From an uncultured Burkholderiales bacterium (GTDB taxonomy: Bacteria > Pseudomonadota > Gammaproteobacteria > Burkholderiales > Burkholderiaceae_C), in NCBI GenBank assembly GCA_903842945.1, contig CAIMNS010000100.1:1-57458 (forward strand): DNA of 57,458 nt, given 5' to 3'. Shown piece by piece: positions 1-8,296 of the stretch. The position numbers and the translations under genes were made by a program. The notes beneath the pieces were generated by a model. That model saw only the letters and a list, made by a program, of their open reading frames with translations. It had not been told where the DNA came from and did no database searches. Each line of letters opens with the position of its first letter. The first letter of the stretch is position 1.

Positions 1-387
1 AGTGACAGCATTCAAGTGATGGTCGCAACTCCCCCCTCGGTTTTGAATTTGGTGTTGGAGGGCAAGGTCAGAGCCCTGGCATTCACGGGGAGCAAAAAAT
101 TTGCGCCTTTGCCAGAAGTCCCCTTGCTCAAAGAGATGTATCCCAGCTTTGATCCCATCGGGTCTTGGGGCATATTTTTTGCGCCCTCAAAAACGCCCAT
201 TGAGGTGATCGATAAACTCAATGCAGCAGTTCGTGAAGCCGTCAAAGTGAGCAATGTCGCAAGCTTGCTGCAAAGAGATGGATACTTTCCTGACAACCGC
301 AATGCTCAAGAAGCCAATGCTTTTTTTAGAAACGAAGTCTTGAGAATGAAAGAGCCCTTTAGGGCTGCAAAGATTGAACCGATGTAA
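1..387 (+). CDS. Tripartite tricarboxylate transporter (Bug/TctC) substrate-binding protein, C-terminal part
   Basis: The reading frame is open from base 1, so only about the last 128 codons of a protein that is usually near 320 residues are present; the ORF-track Met is internal. The segment 'VLEGKVRALAFTGSKK' followed by a 'P.LKEMYPSFDP' stretch and the C-terminal helices match the second lobe of Bug/TctC periplasmic binding proteins, which capture carboxylates or similar small ligands. The stop codon abuts the stop of the convergent cupin gene with no spacer. The ligand cannot be told from this part. Confidence 0.85.
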   Translation, partial: SDSIQVMVATPPSVLNLVLEGKVRALAFTGSKKFAPLPEVPLLKEMYPSFDPIGSWGIFFAPSKTPIEVIDKLNAAVREAVKVSNVASLLQRDGYFPDNRNAQEANAFFRNEVLRMKEPFRAAKIEPM

Positions 388-867
388 TTAGCCATGTGCG
401 CTCAATGAGCAACCATTGATGACAACAGGTTTTGCACTGATGAGGACAAAAGCAATGAGGCAGTCCTCGCTGTAGCGGTTGTTCCAGTTGTGGACGGTTC
501 CACGCTGGACCAAGACGTCGCCAGCATTGAGCGTGGTCGTGATGCCATCGTCCATTTCCATGTCAATTTTTCCAGACATCACCACTGCATAGTCGATCGA
601 GTCGGTTCGATGGTGTCTTGGCAAAACCCCAGGTTCATAGCGCACAACCCTGAAGATGCTACCGTTGTCCAAAGTGGTTTGATAAACCGCCTGACTCGGA
701 TCGTGCAAGCCATCGTTGTTGACTGGAAAGCCTTGGGTGGACCAAGCAACACAGGAGGTGACGCCCACTCGACCTGAACTTGCGTTGCTGATGTCACCAT
801 CAATGTGTACGATGGCTCGTCCACTTGGGTCGTGCCCAGTGATGACCCTACGTATTGCGATGGCCAT
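388..867 (-). CDS. Cupin-domain protein
   Basis: A 159-residue single-domain cupin. Motif 1 lies at about residues 79-105 (H85, H86 and the 'VVMSGKIDMEM' strand). Motif 2 lies at about 116-130 (G116-D117 and H126). These His residues would form the usual metal site, although the motif-1 Glu is not obvious. There is no signal peptide, so it is probably cytosolic. Small cupins like this are either mononuclear metal enzymes acting on small acids or sensor proteins, and nothing here decides which. It is convergent with the TctC remnant and does not clearly belong to an operon. Confidence 0.8.
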   Translation of the reverse strand: MAIAIRRVITGHDPSGRAIVHIDGDISNASSGRVGVTSCVAWSTQGFPVNNDGLHDPSQAVYQTTLDNGSIFRVVRYEPGVLPRHHRTDSIDYAVVMSGKIDMEMDDGITTTLNAGDVLVQRGTVHNWNNRYSEDCLIAFVLISAKPVVINGCSLSAHG

Positions 868-961
868 GGAGTTCTTTCTTGCTGGGTGTTTGTTTGTACA
901 AGCCGACTTTTAAGAATAGCGTCAAGTCCTCTTAAAGGACGGCGAAGGCTTTAAGCAGGAC

Positions 962-1603
962 TTAGTTTGCCGCAAAAGTTTTTTGCACTTCTTTTTCAAA
1001 GGCCAAAAGTTTTTGAACACTGGGTCTTTGCTCCATGAGCTGCAAATGTCGCTGGCAATTTTTAAAGATCAAGGTGTCGCCTTTGAACATGGAGCCACGC
1101 TTGAAACACCAGTAAAAGTAAGCATCTACACAAGTGAAGTGATCAAAGAAATGTTGCCGCCCTTCAAGCATGTTGTCTGCGATTGCAAACAGTTCGAGCA
1201 TTGAATGTGAGCCCAGGTTTTGTACGCTTTCTGCAGACTCGGGCAGATCGCAGTAGCGCTCAGGGCGCGCTTGTTGAGTGAGTTTGGGGTGAATGGCTGA
1301 GCTGCACCAAGACATCACAGACAGGGCTTGTGCAAATTTGAGGGGTTCTTTGGGCATCAGCTCAAAGGAGGGGAACTGTTGTGCAATCCAAACCTGAATA
1401 GCGATGTTTTCGGTCAGTGCTTGACCATCGATCAGCAGTGTTGGCACCTTGCCTTTGGGGTTCAGAGCAAGGTATTTTTCTGATAAATGTTCGGCCTTTC
1501 CTAAATTGATGACCATCGTTTCAAACTCGGCCTTGGCCTCGGTCAATAAAATATAGGGCACCATGGAGCAAGCGACAGGGCAGTAAGCAAGTGTTAATTT
1601 CAT
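962..1603 (-). CDS. Glutathione S-transferase, beta-class-like
   Basis: A 213-residue protein with an N-terminal thioredoxin fold (about residues 1-77) and a helical C-terminal domain. 'YCPVACS' at residues 7-13 corresponds to the beta-class active-site loop, with Cys12 in the place of the catalytic Cys. 'NPKGKVPTL' holds the cis-Pro and 'LTENIAI' the glutathione gamma-glutamyl contact. It is probably a cytosolic glutathione-conjugating or -reducing enzyme of unknown substrate. It lies downstream of the hemerythrin gene on the same strand, but 188 nt with a hairpin separate them, so it is probably transcribed on its own. Confidence 0.88.
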   Translation of the reverse strand: MKLTLAYCPVACSMVPYILLTEAKAEFETMVINLGKAEHLSEKYLALNPKGKVPTLLIDGQALTENIAIQVWIAQQFPSFELMPKEPLKFAQALSVMSWCSSAIHPKLTQQARPERYCDLPESAESVQNLGSHSMLELFAIADNMLEGRQHFFDHFTCVDAYFYWCFKRGSMFKGDTLIFKNCQRHLQLMEQRPSVQKLLAFEKEVQKTFAAN

Positions 1604-1702
1604 CGTGAATGGGTCGTCAATAAAGTCATGGGGCTCTTGATCGAATGAGAGCTCAAAGCCATGATCAAGGGGGTGTCTTGCTCATTATCTCCGAAAATTG
1701 AC

Positions 1703-1721
1703 TTTGCCCCTTCAGGGCAAA
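1703..1721 (-). terminator. Possible weak terminator or hairpin after the hemerythrin gene
   Basis: Perfect 7-bp inverted repeat TTTGCCC/GGGCAAA with a 5-nt loop, located between the hemerythrin stop and the GST start on the minus strand. Only a short, delayed T-rich stretch follows it, so it is not a textbook intrinsic terminator. It may mark the end of the hemN-mto-hemerythrin transcript. Confidence 0.35.
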
Positions 1722-1791
1722 CCATGTCTAGATTTATAAGCTTACAAAAAACGCCATAGATTAGCGCTGATGGACAGGGGTGTTTGACAAC

Positions 1792-2328
1792 CTAGGGTAG
1801 GACGGAGGCCTTGTTTTTGGGGGTTCTTCGCAAGTGCATTTCTCTTCCAATGCCTGGAGAGTCCCAAGACCAAACGCATTCTTTGGCGCTTGGGTAGGCG
1901 ATGGATTCTTCAAGTTTCAGATGCTCCATGTTCAAAGTCGAAAACACATCAAAGCAGTGTTGCAACTCTTCATGGATGAACCATGCGTTTTGATGGATCA
2001 GTCCTTTGAGCATAGGGGCGAGTTCCATCCAATTGCTCTCTAGCCACCCATGGTCTTGGTACAGTTGCTGGGTCATGGCAATCAACTTGTCATCGTGGCT
2101 GGCGATGAGTGCGGGAAAGACGTGCCGTTCTTCATCGATGTGGTGTTGTCTGACAGAGGTGTCAAAGAAAACACAGATGTCGCTCAGTTCCGTGGGGTCG
2201 ATCTGTTTTTCTTGTCCGATTGTCACAAGTTCGATGATGCTTTGCAGTTGTGAGAGTTTTTTTTGAATTTCTTGATGGGTTTGATCTAAAAAATCGAACA
2301 TACCCATGGGTAGGTTTTTATGGGTCAT
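1792..2328 (-). CDS. Hemerythrin-domain protein
   Basis: A 178-residue helical protein with the di-iron ligand pattern of bacterial hemerythrins: His18, 'HHIDEE' around 62-67, His93, and 'HLKLEE' with His136 and Glu140. Such proteins bind O2 or NO, or store and sense iron, in the cytosol. The start is supported by a strong Shine-Dalgarno (GAGGAG) upstream. It is the last gene of the electron-conduit block, 45 nt after the cymA-like gene. This suggests a role in protecting or sensing oxygen or iron for that system; that role is inference. The final 30 residues are not needed for the fold and are not recognised. Confidence 0.88.
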   Translation of the reverse strand: MTHKNLPMGMFDFLDQTHQEIQKKLSQLQSIIELVTIGQEKQIDPTELSDICVFFDTSVRQHHIDEERHVFPALIASHDDKLIAMTQQLYQDHGWLESNWMELAPMLKGLIHQNAWFIHEELQHCFDVFSTLNMEHLKLEESIAYPSAKECVWSWDSPGIGREMHLRRTPKNKASVLP

Positions 2329-2373
2329 CTTCCTGGCTCCTCAAGTTCAGTTAGCTGTCTACAACGTCACATT

Positions 2374-2967
2374 TCACTCGTCTGGGTCTTCATACTCTTT
2401 GGGTAGATGGTGAGCAATGCCTTTGTGGCAGTCGATGCATGTCTTGCCCTCATCTTTGGCTTTCATGTGTTTTTTGTAGGGCGTTTGTTTTTGTAATTCT
2501 GCTGACATGGCTTCAAAACTATGACAATTTCTGCATTCCCGAGAATCGGTGGCTTTCATGCGATTCCATTCGTGGGTGGCCAACTCCATTCGTTTGGCTT
2601 CAAACTTTTCTTTGGTGTCAATGCTGCCCATGATTTTGCCCAGGACCTCAAAGCTGGCTTGGGACTTTCTAATCATCTTATGGGTCCAGTCCTTGGGAAC
2701 GTGACAGTCTGAGCAAACGGCTCTCACGCCCGTGCGGTTGCTGAAGTGGATCGTCTCTTTGTATTCTGCATAGACGTTGTCCCTCATTTCGTGGCAAGAG
2801 ATACAGAACTCAAGACTGTTGGTCATCTCAAGTCCCGTGTTGAAGCCTCCCCAAAAGATAATGCCAGCCAAAAATCCGAGACCTGAAATGGCCAATATGG
2901 AATATTTGGCACTTGGTTTTCGAATGAAGGCGATGAATTTAGAAATGCGACCGCTGGATTCGGACAT
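2374..2967 (-). CDS. cymA: NapC/NirT/CymA-family tetraheme cytochrome c
   Basis: A 197-residue protein with one N-terminal membrane helix (about 23-45) and a periplasmic domain with four CxxCH heme motifs: CISCH at 55, CSDCH at 85, CRNCH at 145 and CIDCH at 177. The family exchanges electrons between the quinone pool and periplasmic carriers. Its place directly after mtoA-mtoB matches the mtoDAB-cymA layout described for Sideroxydans lithotrophicus. It should therefore link the inner membrane to the MtoAB conduit, passing electrons inward (iron oxidation) or outward (respiration). The direction cannot be read from sequence. The symbol is by analogy; NirT and NapC are the closest alternatives. 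Confidence 0.88.
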   Translation of the reverse strand: MSESSGRISKFIAFIRKPSAKYSILAISGLGFLAGIIFWGGFNTGLEMTNSLEFCISCHEMRDNVYAEYKETIHFSNRTGVRAVCSDCHVPKDWTHKMIRKSQASFEVLGKIMGSIDTKEKFEAKRMELATHEWNRMKATDSRECRNCHSFEAMSAELQKQTPYKKHMKAKDEGKTCIDCHKGIAHHLPKEYEDPDE

Positions 2968-2982
2968 GATGATCTTTCTGTC

Positions 2983-5328
2983 TCAATTGAATTGATGAAT
3001 CAAGCTCAGAGCAATCAAATTGATGCTGTAGTTGCCAGGTTGTTGGTTCGTGGGCATCAAGGTGGTGGGTGTCATGCCACTTTGAAGGCTGTTGTAGTAG
3101 TAATCCACGGTGTTCAATTTGCTGTACATGTAGCGCACTGAAACCTTGGTTTCCTTGTCAACGGTGTAGACCCCTGCAAGCTTGAGTTGTCCAATCACCG
3201 TTCTGATGTCAGGCAAGGCACCACAAGACAAGACGCTACCCAGGGAGCATGAGGTGCTGGTGTTAGAGGCTTGTGCAGCAGCGCTTGCATAACTGACGTA
3301 GTCACTTCCTACAACGGTGCTGTAGGTGCTGGTCGACACGGTGTAAGCGTAGTCTCCTGAGACCTCCAAGCGTCCGGCCATGAGGTTGGCTTGTTTGAAG
3401 CCTATGCCCATGGAGTCGTCGGCATCTGTCAGTGTGTTGCTCCACGATCCTCGTCCACCAAGATAGGCGGTAGGATTGGTGCTGCTGACAGCTCGGTAAG
3501 AGTAGAAGTAGTCGGTCATGTCTCGACTTCGCCGTTGGTGGCTCAAGTAAACATTGAACTGTCCAGACTCGCTGTAGTTGTAGGCCGAGTCCAAGTTGAT
3601 GCTAAAGGCGTTACCACCCAAAACACCATATGTGGAATCGTTGTAGGCGTCTTTAGATATCTTTCCAGAAACACCAAAGGTCAGATGTTGATTGGCCTCC
3701 CAGTTGGTGCCAGCTTTGACAAACTGCTGCTTTCTAGAGGCATCAAAGAAAGGGTAAAAACCCGGAAAGTCTCCGCCATTCAAGCCCTTGGTGTACAAAG
3801 ACGCTGTGTTGTTGAATGTTGATGTGTAGTTGTAACTGCCCAACTGGCCAATGAACGCTGCAATCGCATTGGGATCAAAAGTGGCTTGTTTGGCGGCGTA
3901 GCCAGCGCCTAACTTGTAGCTGAAACCATCCCCATCGTTGAACCGATAGGTCGCATCGATTTTGTCTTCTTTGCTTTGCTTGGCGGTGACGCAGTTCGAG
4001 CCTGCAGGGTATCCCACGCCCGTAGCGTAGTTGTTGCACCAGCGGTCAATGTTTTCATGGTTGAAGGCCACACGGACATACTCGCCCTTGTTGATTCTGT
4101 AATCAGACGCCAAGTCCACGGATCCCTTTTTATTGCTGATGGGCGTGTTGGGGTAATTGGCGTCGTTTCCACCATCGATCGAGTGAAAGTTGTACATGCT
4201 AGAGGGGGTTTTGTTGTTGCGCTCATCCAACCTAAATCCTGCGGTGATGTTCATGTCATTGGAGAATTGGTTGCTGAGTTTCAGGTCTGCATGGTAGGTC
4301 TCAACCACACCTCCCAAGGATTGCCTAGGCAGCGCTGCAAGGTTGGGGTTGACCATCGAGAAGGCATCGACAACAAAGGGGTCGCTTTGGGTGTTCAAGC
4401 CATAAGACACAGAACTGGTGAGTTTGGTTTTTGGGGAGACCTTCATGCCGCCATTCAAGAGCAACTGGTTGAAGTTGTTGTTGGGCATCGTGCTCATGTT
4501 TTGCGTGTCGTTGGCCCCGTTGTAGGTGCTGAAAGTCACACGATCAACCTTGTCCCTGTAAAAGGAGCCAAAGTAAGCGAGCGTAAAAAACTTGTCGTCC
4601 AGTCTGTAATTCAAGCCCAGGTTCAGGGTATCGGTTTTGGAGTTGGTCGGGTTGGGTAAGATCGATACGCCTTGGCCCTTTTCATTGCCATTTTTGGCCG
4701 ACCCAAATCCCATGAGTTTGGCGCCAGTTTGTTCCAAGTGGTTGTAGTCAAAGTTGATGTCCCAAAAGTGGTCGATCACTTTTGCGCCAAAGAGGTTCGA
4801 ATTTTTTCGAATATTTTCAATCCCCATGGTAGTGAGTGCAGGCAAAGAACTCAACACGGTCGTGTCAGCGGTGTTTTTGTTCAAAAAAAACTGATTGCCA
4901 CCCATGGCACCTGAGTACGGTGTTTGGTAGGTGTCGGACAGGTTGTGATGCAATTCATCGAATTTGCTACCCAAGGTCCAATCCCCTTGATCGCCCACCG
5001 ACAGATTCAAGGACCGGTTGGTGAGACCCAGATTCTCGCCATTGATGGTCCAGCGTCGAATACCTCCCTTTTCATTGTTGCTAAAACCATCCCCGCCTTT
5101 GAGCAAGATGTTGCCAATCAGGTGTGGGCCTGATTTGCTCAAGCCGTTGTATTCGCCAAATTTGGATGAATCTTGAGATGTATGCACGACACCGAGTTCT
5201 AAGGTGTTGGTGGGTTGGGTCAATGCGGTTTCTTCTTCGTCAGCCGCCAAAACACCGGTTTGGAACGCGGCCAAGGCAAGAACAATCGCACTTCTTTTGA
5301 AGATGAGTTGGGGATTCAATGTTTTCAT
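2983..5328 (-). CDS. mtoB: MtrB/PioB/MtoB-family decaheme-associated outer-membrane beta-barrel
   Basis: A 781-residue precursor. The ORF track begins earlier, at 5526, but that extension runs into mtoA. The Met at 5328 has an AGGTG ribosome site about 6 nt away and starts a clear Sec signal (about 28 residues, ending 'GVLAA'). The mature part is rich in alternating aromatic strands and short turns with 'N..NLGLNYRLDDKF'-type repeats, as expected for a 26-28-strand porin that sheathes a decaheme cytochrome. Unlike Shewanella MtrB it shows no N-terminal CxxC. It lies 17 nt after mtoA and 15 nt before cymA. The assignment rests on barrel-like sequence plus position; family membership is strong and the symbol is by analogy. 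Confidence 0.88.
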   Translation of the reverse strand: MKTLNPQLIFKRSAIVLALAAFQTGVLAADEEETALTQPTNTLELGVVHTSQDSSKFGEYNGLSKSGPHLIGNILLKGGDGFSNNEKGGIRRWTINGENLGLTNRSLNLSVGDQGDWTLGSKFDELHHNLSDTYQTPYSGAMGGNQFFLNKNTADTTVLSSLPALTTMGIENIRKNSNLFGAKVIDHFWDINFDYNHLEQTGAKLMGFGSAKNGNEKGQGVSILPNPTNSKTDTLNLGLNYRLDDKFFTLAYFGSFYRDKVDRVTFSTYNGANDTQNMSTMPNNNFNQLLLNGGMKVSPKTKLTSSVSYGLNTQSDPFVVDAFSMVNPNLAALPRQSLGGVVETYHADLKLSNQFSNDMNITAGFRLDERNNKTPSSMYNFHSIDGGNDANYPNTPISNKKGSVDLASDYRINKGEYVRVAFNHENIDRWCNNYATGVGYPAGSNCVTAKQSKEDKIDATYRFNDGDGFSYKLGAGYAAKQATFDPNAIAAFIGQLGSYNYTSTFNNTASLYTKGLNGGDFPGFYPFFDASRKQQFVKAGTNWEANQHLTFGVSGKISKDAYNDSTYGVLGGNAFSINLDSAYNYSESGQFNVYLSHQRRSRDMTDYFYSYRAVSSTNPTAYLGGRGSWSNTLTDADDSMGIGFKQANLMAGRLEVSGDYAYTVSTSTYSTVVGSDYVSYASAAAQASNTSTSCSLGSVLSCGALPDIRTVIGQLKLAGVYTVDKETKVSVRYMYSKLNTVDYYYNSLQSGMTPTTLMPTNQQPGNYSINLIALSLIHQFN

Positions 5329-5345
5329 TTTTTTCACCTGTTCCT

Positions 5346-6329
5346 TTACCGTTGTAAATAGCCGCCTGCAGGACTGTTGGAGCCATGCACCATGGAGTGA
5401 CAATTCATACAGGCTCGACCCACCACGTTCTTGTTGGGTGCGACCGTTAAGCCAGACTGCTTGCCTGCAGCTGAGGGCCCCACAGGGCTTTGACTGGCGT
5501 GCGTGCCATCGTGACACTCTTGGCACATGAAGGGTGGGCGAGATTTCAGCAAAGGTGTGATGTTGGAGCCATGCGGGTTGTGACAGTTGGCGCAGTCTTC
5601 GACAACGGGTTGATGTTCAAAGAGGAAAGGACCACGTTTTTCAGCATGGCACTGAAAGCAGGTTTCATTGACCGTGTTTTTCTTCATCAATTTAGGACCG
5701 GATGAGCCATGCGGGTTGTGGCAATCGGCGCAGGAGACTTTGCCTTCTAAAATGGGGTGGTGTGATATTTTTTTGACGTCCACCCTTTGCTCTTTGTGGC
5801 AGGTGAAGCAGACCTCAGCTTGAGTGACCTTGGCCAGCACCTTGTCAGCCGGTCTGTGCACCGTGTGGCAACTGTTGCAAGCGACGCCATTGTTTTGGTG
5901 AGCGGCTCCATCCCAGTTGTTTCTTTTTGTGCCCGTATGGCAGTTCAGGCATTGGGACGATCTCTCTTTGTCATCGGAGACCGGGAAGGCGCCTTTTTTG
6001 AAGACGGTATCGGGCGCGACTCGCACCTTGGTGACCGGGTCACCTTTGACGTGTTTTTCGCTTGTGCCGTGACAGGACTGGCAAGTCGGGGTCCGACTGT
6101 CACCTCTTAAGCCGTGTTTGGTTTGATAAAGCGATAAAACAGGAGCCGTTTCGCTTGCATCATGGCATTTGGTGCAAACCGCATCTTTTTTCAGGGCTTC
6201 TTTTGCAATGATTTCTCGCGAGACGGTTTCACCTAAATTGGGTAAGACTGGGGATTGCGCGTATCCCATGTTGAATCCGCTCCCTAAAAGAACGAACAAC
6301 ACGGGCAGGATCAATGGAGTTAACTTCAT
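5346..6329 (-). CDS. mtoA: DmsE/MtrA/MtoA-family decaheme c-type cytochrome
   Basis: A 327-residue precursor with a Sec signal ending near residue 25 ('MGYAQS'). It has exactly ten CxxCH motifs: CTKCH, CQSCH, CLNCH, CNSCH, CFTCH, CADCH, CFQCH, CANCH, CQECH and CMNCH. Repeated 'ADCHNPHGSSGP'-type blocks are typical of MtrA, MtoA and PioA, which insert into the MtrB-type barrel and carry electrons across the outer membrane. It lies between the monoheme gene (26 nt) and the barrel gene (17 nt). There is no surface decaheme MtrC/OmcA in the window, so the unit is of the two-part Mto/Pio type rather than Shewanella type. Confidence 0.93.
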   Translation of the reverse strand: MKLTPLILPVLFVLLGSGFNMGYAQSPVLPNLGETVSREIIAKEALKKDAVCTKCHDASETAPVLSLYQTKHGLRGDSRTPTCQSCHGTSEKHVKGDPVTKVRVAPDTVFKKGAFPVSDDKERSSQCLNCHTGTKRNNWDGAAHQNNGVACNSCHTVHRPADKVLAKVTQAEVCFTCHKEQRVDVKKISHHPILEGKVSCADCHNPHGSSGPKLMKKNTVNETCFQCHAEKRGPFLFEHQPVVEDCANCHNPHGSNITPLLKSRPPFMCQECHDGTHASQSPVGPSAAGKQSGLTVAPNKNVVGRACMNCHSMVHGSNSPAGGYLQR

Positions 6330-6355
6330 GGCAATCTCACTTCTTAATTAGTTAC

Positions 6356-6706
6356 TTACAAGGACAAAATCCACTGGACCAAGTTTTTGATTTGTTCCAT
6401 GTCCTTAGGGGGTGAAGTTTTTACAATTTTGTGTTCTTCTTCGTGACCATCTGCGAACTTGGCTTTTTCACCAGAAGTGATGTGTTCGATCAGTCTTGCC
6501 TCGGCGTTGGGTTTGCCTTTGAATTTTTCAGCCACTGCGTGGTACGCTGGACCGTCTTTTTCTTTGTCCACCGCATGACACTTAAGGCAATTGTTTTGCC
6601 GTGCCAAGGCCTTGGCCGCTTCAACGTCCAGGCCCCAAGCTTGCAGACTCAAGCCCACAGTCAGCGCTAGCGTGCTGATTTGTAAAATACTCATTGTGCT
6701 TTTCAT
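6356..6706 (-). CDS. mtoD: Periplasmic monoheme c-type cytochrome (MtoD-like)
   Basis: The product is 116 residues from the ATG at 6706, which has AAAGGTG six bases upstream; the track's start at 6715 is a GTG with no ribosome site. A signal peptide ends near 'LQAWG', followed by one CLKCH heme motif and a C-terminal 'PPKDMEQIKNLVQWILSL'. The Met there is the probable sixth heme ligand, so this is a class I cytochrome c. In the iron-oxidiser Sideroxydans a monoheme MtoD precedes mtoA, and the order here is the same. It would shuttle electrons in the periplasm between MtoA and CymA or oxidases. It starts 16 nt after hemN. Confidence 0.87.
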   Translation of the reverse strand: MKSTMSILQISTLALTVGLSLQAWGLDVEAAKALARQNNCLKCHAVDKEKDGPAYHAVAEKFKGKPNAEARLIEHITSGEKAKFADGHEEEHKIVKTSPPKDMEQIKNLVQWILSL

Positions 6707-6722
6707 CGTTGACACCTTTGGG

Positions 6723-8105
6723 TTAAATGATTTTTGAAAAATTGTTGGTTTTGAAATCGAAATTTAAATATTTGTCAAACTGCATGGCAACAGCTCGTAC
6801 AAAGTACCATCCCATGTCGGTGACTTTGAAGCCTTTTTCATTCATGGTGATCAGGCCTTGATGGCAAAAGGCCTCGAGTTTTTCAAGTTCATGCTTGAAG
6901 CTTTCTTTGAAATGGATCAAGTAGTCAAATTCAACAGACTCATAAACAATTTCGCCTTGACACATGATGGACATGATGACGGAGCGCCTCAAGAGATCTT
7001 CTCTGGACAGCCGGATGCCTTTGATGATGGGGATTTGACCTTGTTCAAGAAGGTCGGCATATTCCTCTAATGTTTTGGCGTTTTGACTGTAAGTGGCACC
7101 CACTTTGCCAATGGCTGAAACCCCAAACGCGAGCAAGTCGCCATCGGGCTGCGTGCTGTAGCCCTGAAAGTTTCGATGCAAGCTTCCTGTGCTTTTTGCA
7201 ATGGCCAGACTGTCCAGGGTTTTTGCAAAATGATCCATGCCAATGTAGATGTAAGCTTGGGACGCCAAACTGTTGATCGCAAGGGTCAACATTTCGATTT
7301 TGTCAGAGGCGCTTGGAAGCTCCTCTGAATGGATCCTTCTTTGAGGTTTGAACTTTTCGGGCAAATGGGCATAGCCGTAAATCGCAATGCGATCGGGACT
7401 GATTTCAATGATTTGCTGAAGAGTTTTCTCGAAAGACTCAGGACTTTGTTTAGGTAAGCCGTAGATCAAGTCGGTGTTGATCGATTGAAAGCCAATCTTT
7501 CGTGCCGCTTGCATGAGCGCTTTGACTTGTTCGAAGGGTTGAATGCGGTGAATGGCTTGTTGAACTTGGGGATCAAAGTCTTGCACGCCAAAGCTGATGC
7601 GGTTGAAACCCAGTTCTTTCAAGTGCACGAGTCTACTTTCGGTGACGGTTCTAGGATCAATTTCAATGGACATTTCAGCATGTGCCGTGAAGTTGAACTT
7701 TGCCCTGAGTGTGATCATCAGTTGGTGCAAGTCATCGTCATTGATGTAGGTCGGTGAGCCGCCTCCTAAGTGCAATTGAGAGGCGGCTTGCTTAGGTCCC
7801 AGAAAATTGGTTTGTAACTCAATTTCTTTCTCTAAGAGATCCAAATAGTTGAGCGCTTTGTCGTAGTGTTGGGTGATGATTTTGTTACAGGCACAGAAGT
7901 AACAAAGGGATGCGCAAAAAGGGATGTGGATATAAATGCTCAAGGGCAACACATTGGAAGTCATGCCCTTTCTTCTCAAGGCCAATGCGTTCGTGTATTG
8001 ATCGTGATCGAATGCGCTGACAAAGCGGTCTGCTGTAGGGTAGGAGGTATAGCGTGGCCCAGCAATGTCGTACTGTTTGATGAGCTCTTGTGTGATGACT
8101 TGCAT
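6723..8105 (-). CDS. hemN: Oxygen-independent coproporphyrinogen III dehydrogenase
   Basis: The product is 460 residues, a radical-SAM enzyme that decarboxylates coproporphyrinogen III to protoporphyrinogen IX without O2. The 4Fe-4S motif C64-x3-C68-x2-C71 and the following C73 sit in 'PFCASLCYFCACNKI', the HemN signature. The 'LHLGGGSPTY' SAM-binding segment and the HemN C-terminal domain follow. The ATG at 8105 is preferred over the track's 8138 because GGAGG precedes it, although at 11 nt. It is the first gene of the cytochrome block, so heme supply and a conduit needing fifteen hemes appear to be transcribed together. Confidence 0.95.
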   Translation of the reverse strand: MQVITQELIKQYDIAGPRYTSYPTADRFVSAFDHDQYTNALALRRKGMTSNVLPLSIYIHIPFCASLCYFCACNKIITQHYDKALNYLDLLEKEIELQTNFLGPKQAASQLHLGGGSPTYINDDDLHQLMITLRAKFNFTAHAEMSIEIDPRTVTESRLVHLKELGFNRISFGVQDFDPQVQQAIHRIQPFEQVKALMQAARKIGFQSINTDLIYGLPKQSPESFEKTLQQIIEISPDRIAIYGYAHLPEKFKPQRRIHSEELPSASDKIEMLTLAINSLASQAYIYIGMDHFAKTLDSLAIAKSTGSLHRNFQGYSTQPDGDLLAFGVSAIGKVGATYSQNAKTLEEYADLLEQGQIPIIKGIRLSREDLLRRSVIMSIMCQGEIVYESVEFDYLIHFKESFKHELEKLEAFCHQGLITMNEKGFKVTDMGWYFVRAVAMQFDKYLNFDFKTNNFSKII

Positions 8106-8129
8106 GTTTAGACCAACCTCCGAACATTC

Positions 8130-8171
8130 AGTATGCATTTTTGTGAAGTTCGATGCTTTGAGTTAGATCAA
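8130..8171 (-). promoter_or_regulatory. FNR/ANR-type box and possible -10 upstream of hemN
   Basis: Read on the minus strand, TTGATCTAACTCAA (8171-8158) differs at one base from TTGAT-N4-ATCAA. A possible -10, CATACT (four of six matches), lies at 8135-8130. It would place transcription start near 8123, about 41 nt from the box centre, which is the class-II activator spacing. hemN is a classical FNR/ANR target in proteobacteria. The start site is inferred from spacing only. Confidence 0.65.
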
Positions 8172-8296
8172 TGTTTCTGTCTGTTTTTGATTTTTTTGAG
8201 TCCTCTTTGCATAGAGGTCATGGGGCGCACCGCTCCCTTTGGACGCCATGCAAGGGGCGATAGCGATGAGCAGTGGATTGTTTTGAGTTGGCCTTT

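Noticed and set aside
1636-1669. CTTGATC/GATCAAG inverted repeat upstream of the GST gene
   Set aside because: The loop is 20 nt and no T tract or FNR-like spacing is present; probably chance.
3976-4659. 227-codon ORF on the plus strand
   Set aside because: Antisense to mtoB; Val/Gly-rich mirror of barrel codons.
5329-5526. N-terminal 66-residue extension of the mtoB ORF
   Set aside because: It lies inside mtoA, has no signal-like sequence, and the Met at 5328 has a good ribosome site and signal peptide.
8203-8218. CCTCT/AGAGG hairpin as a ligB terminator
   Set aside because: Short stem, and in the ligB direction it is followed by A-rich rather than T-rich sequence.
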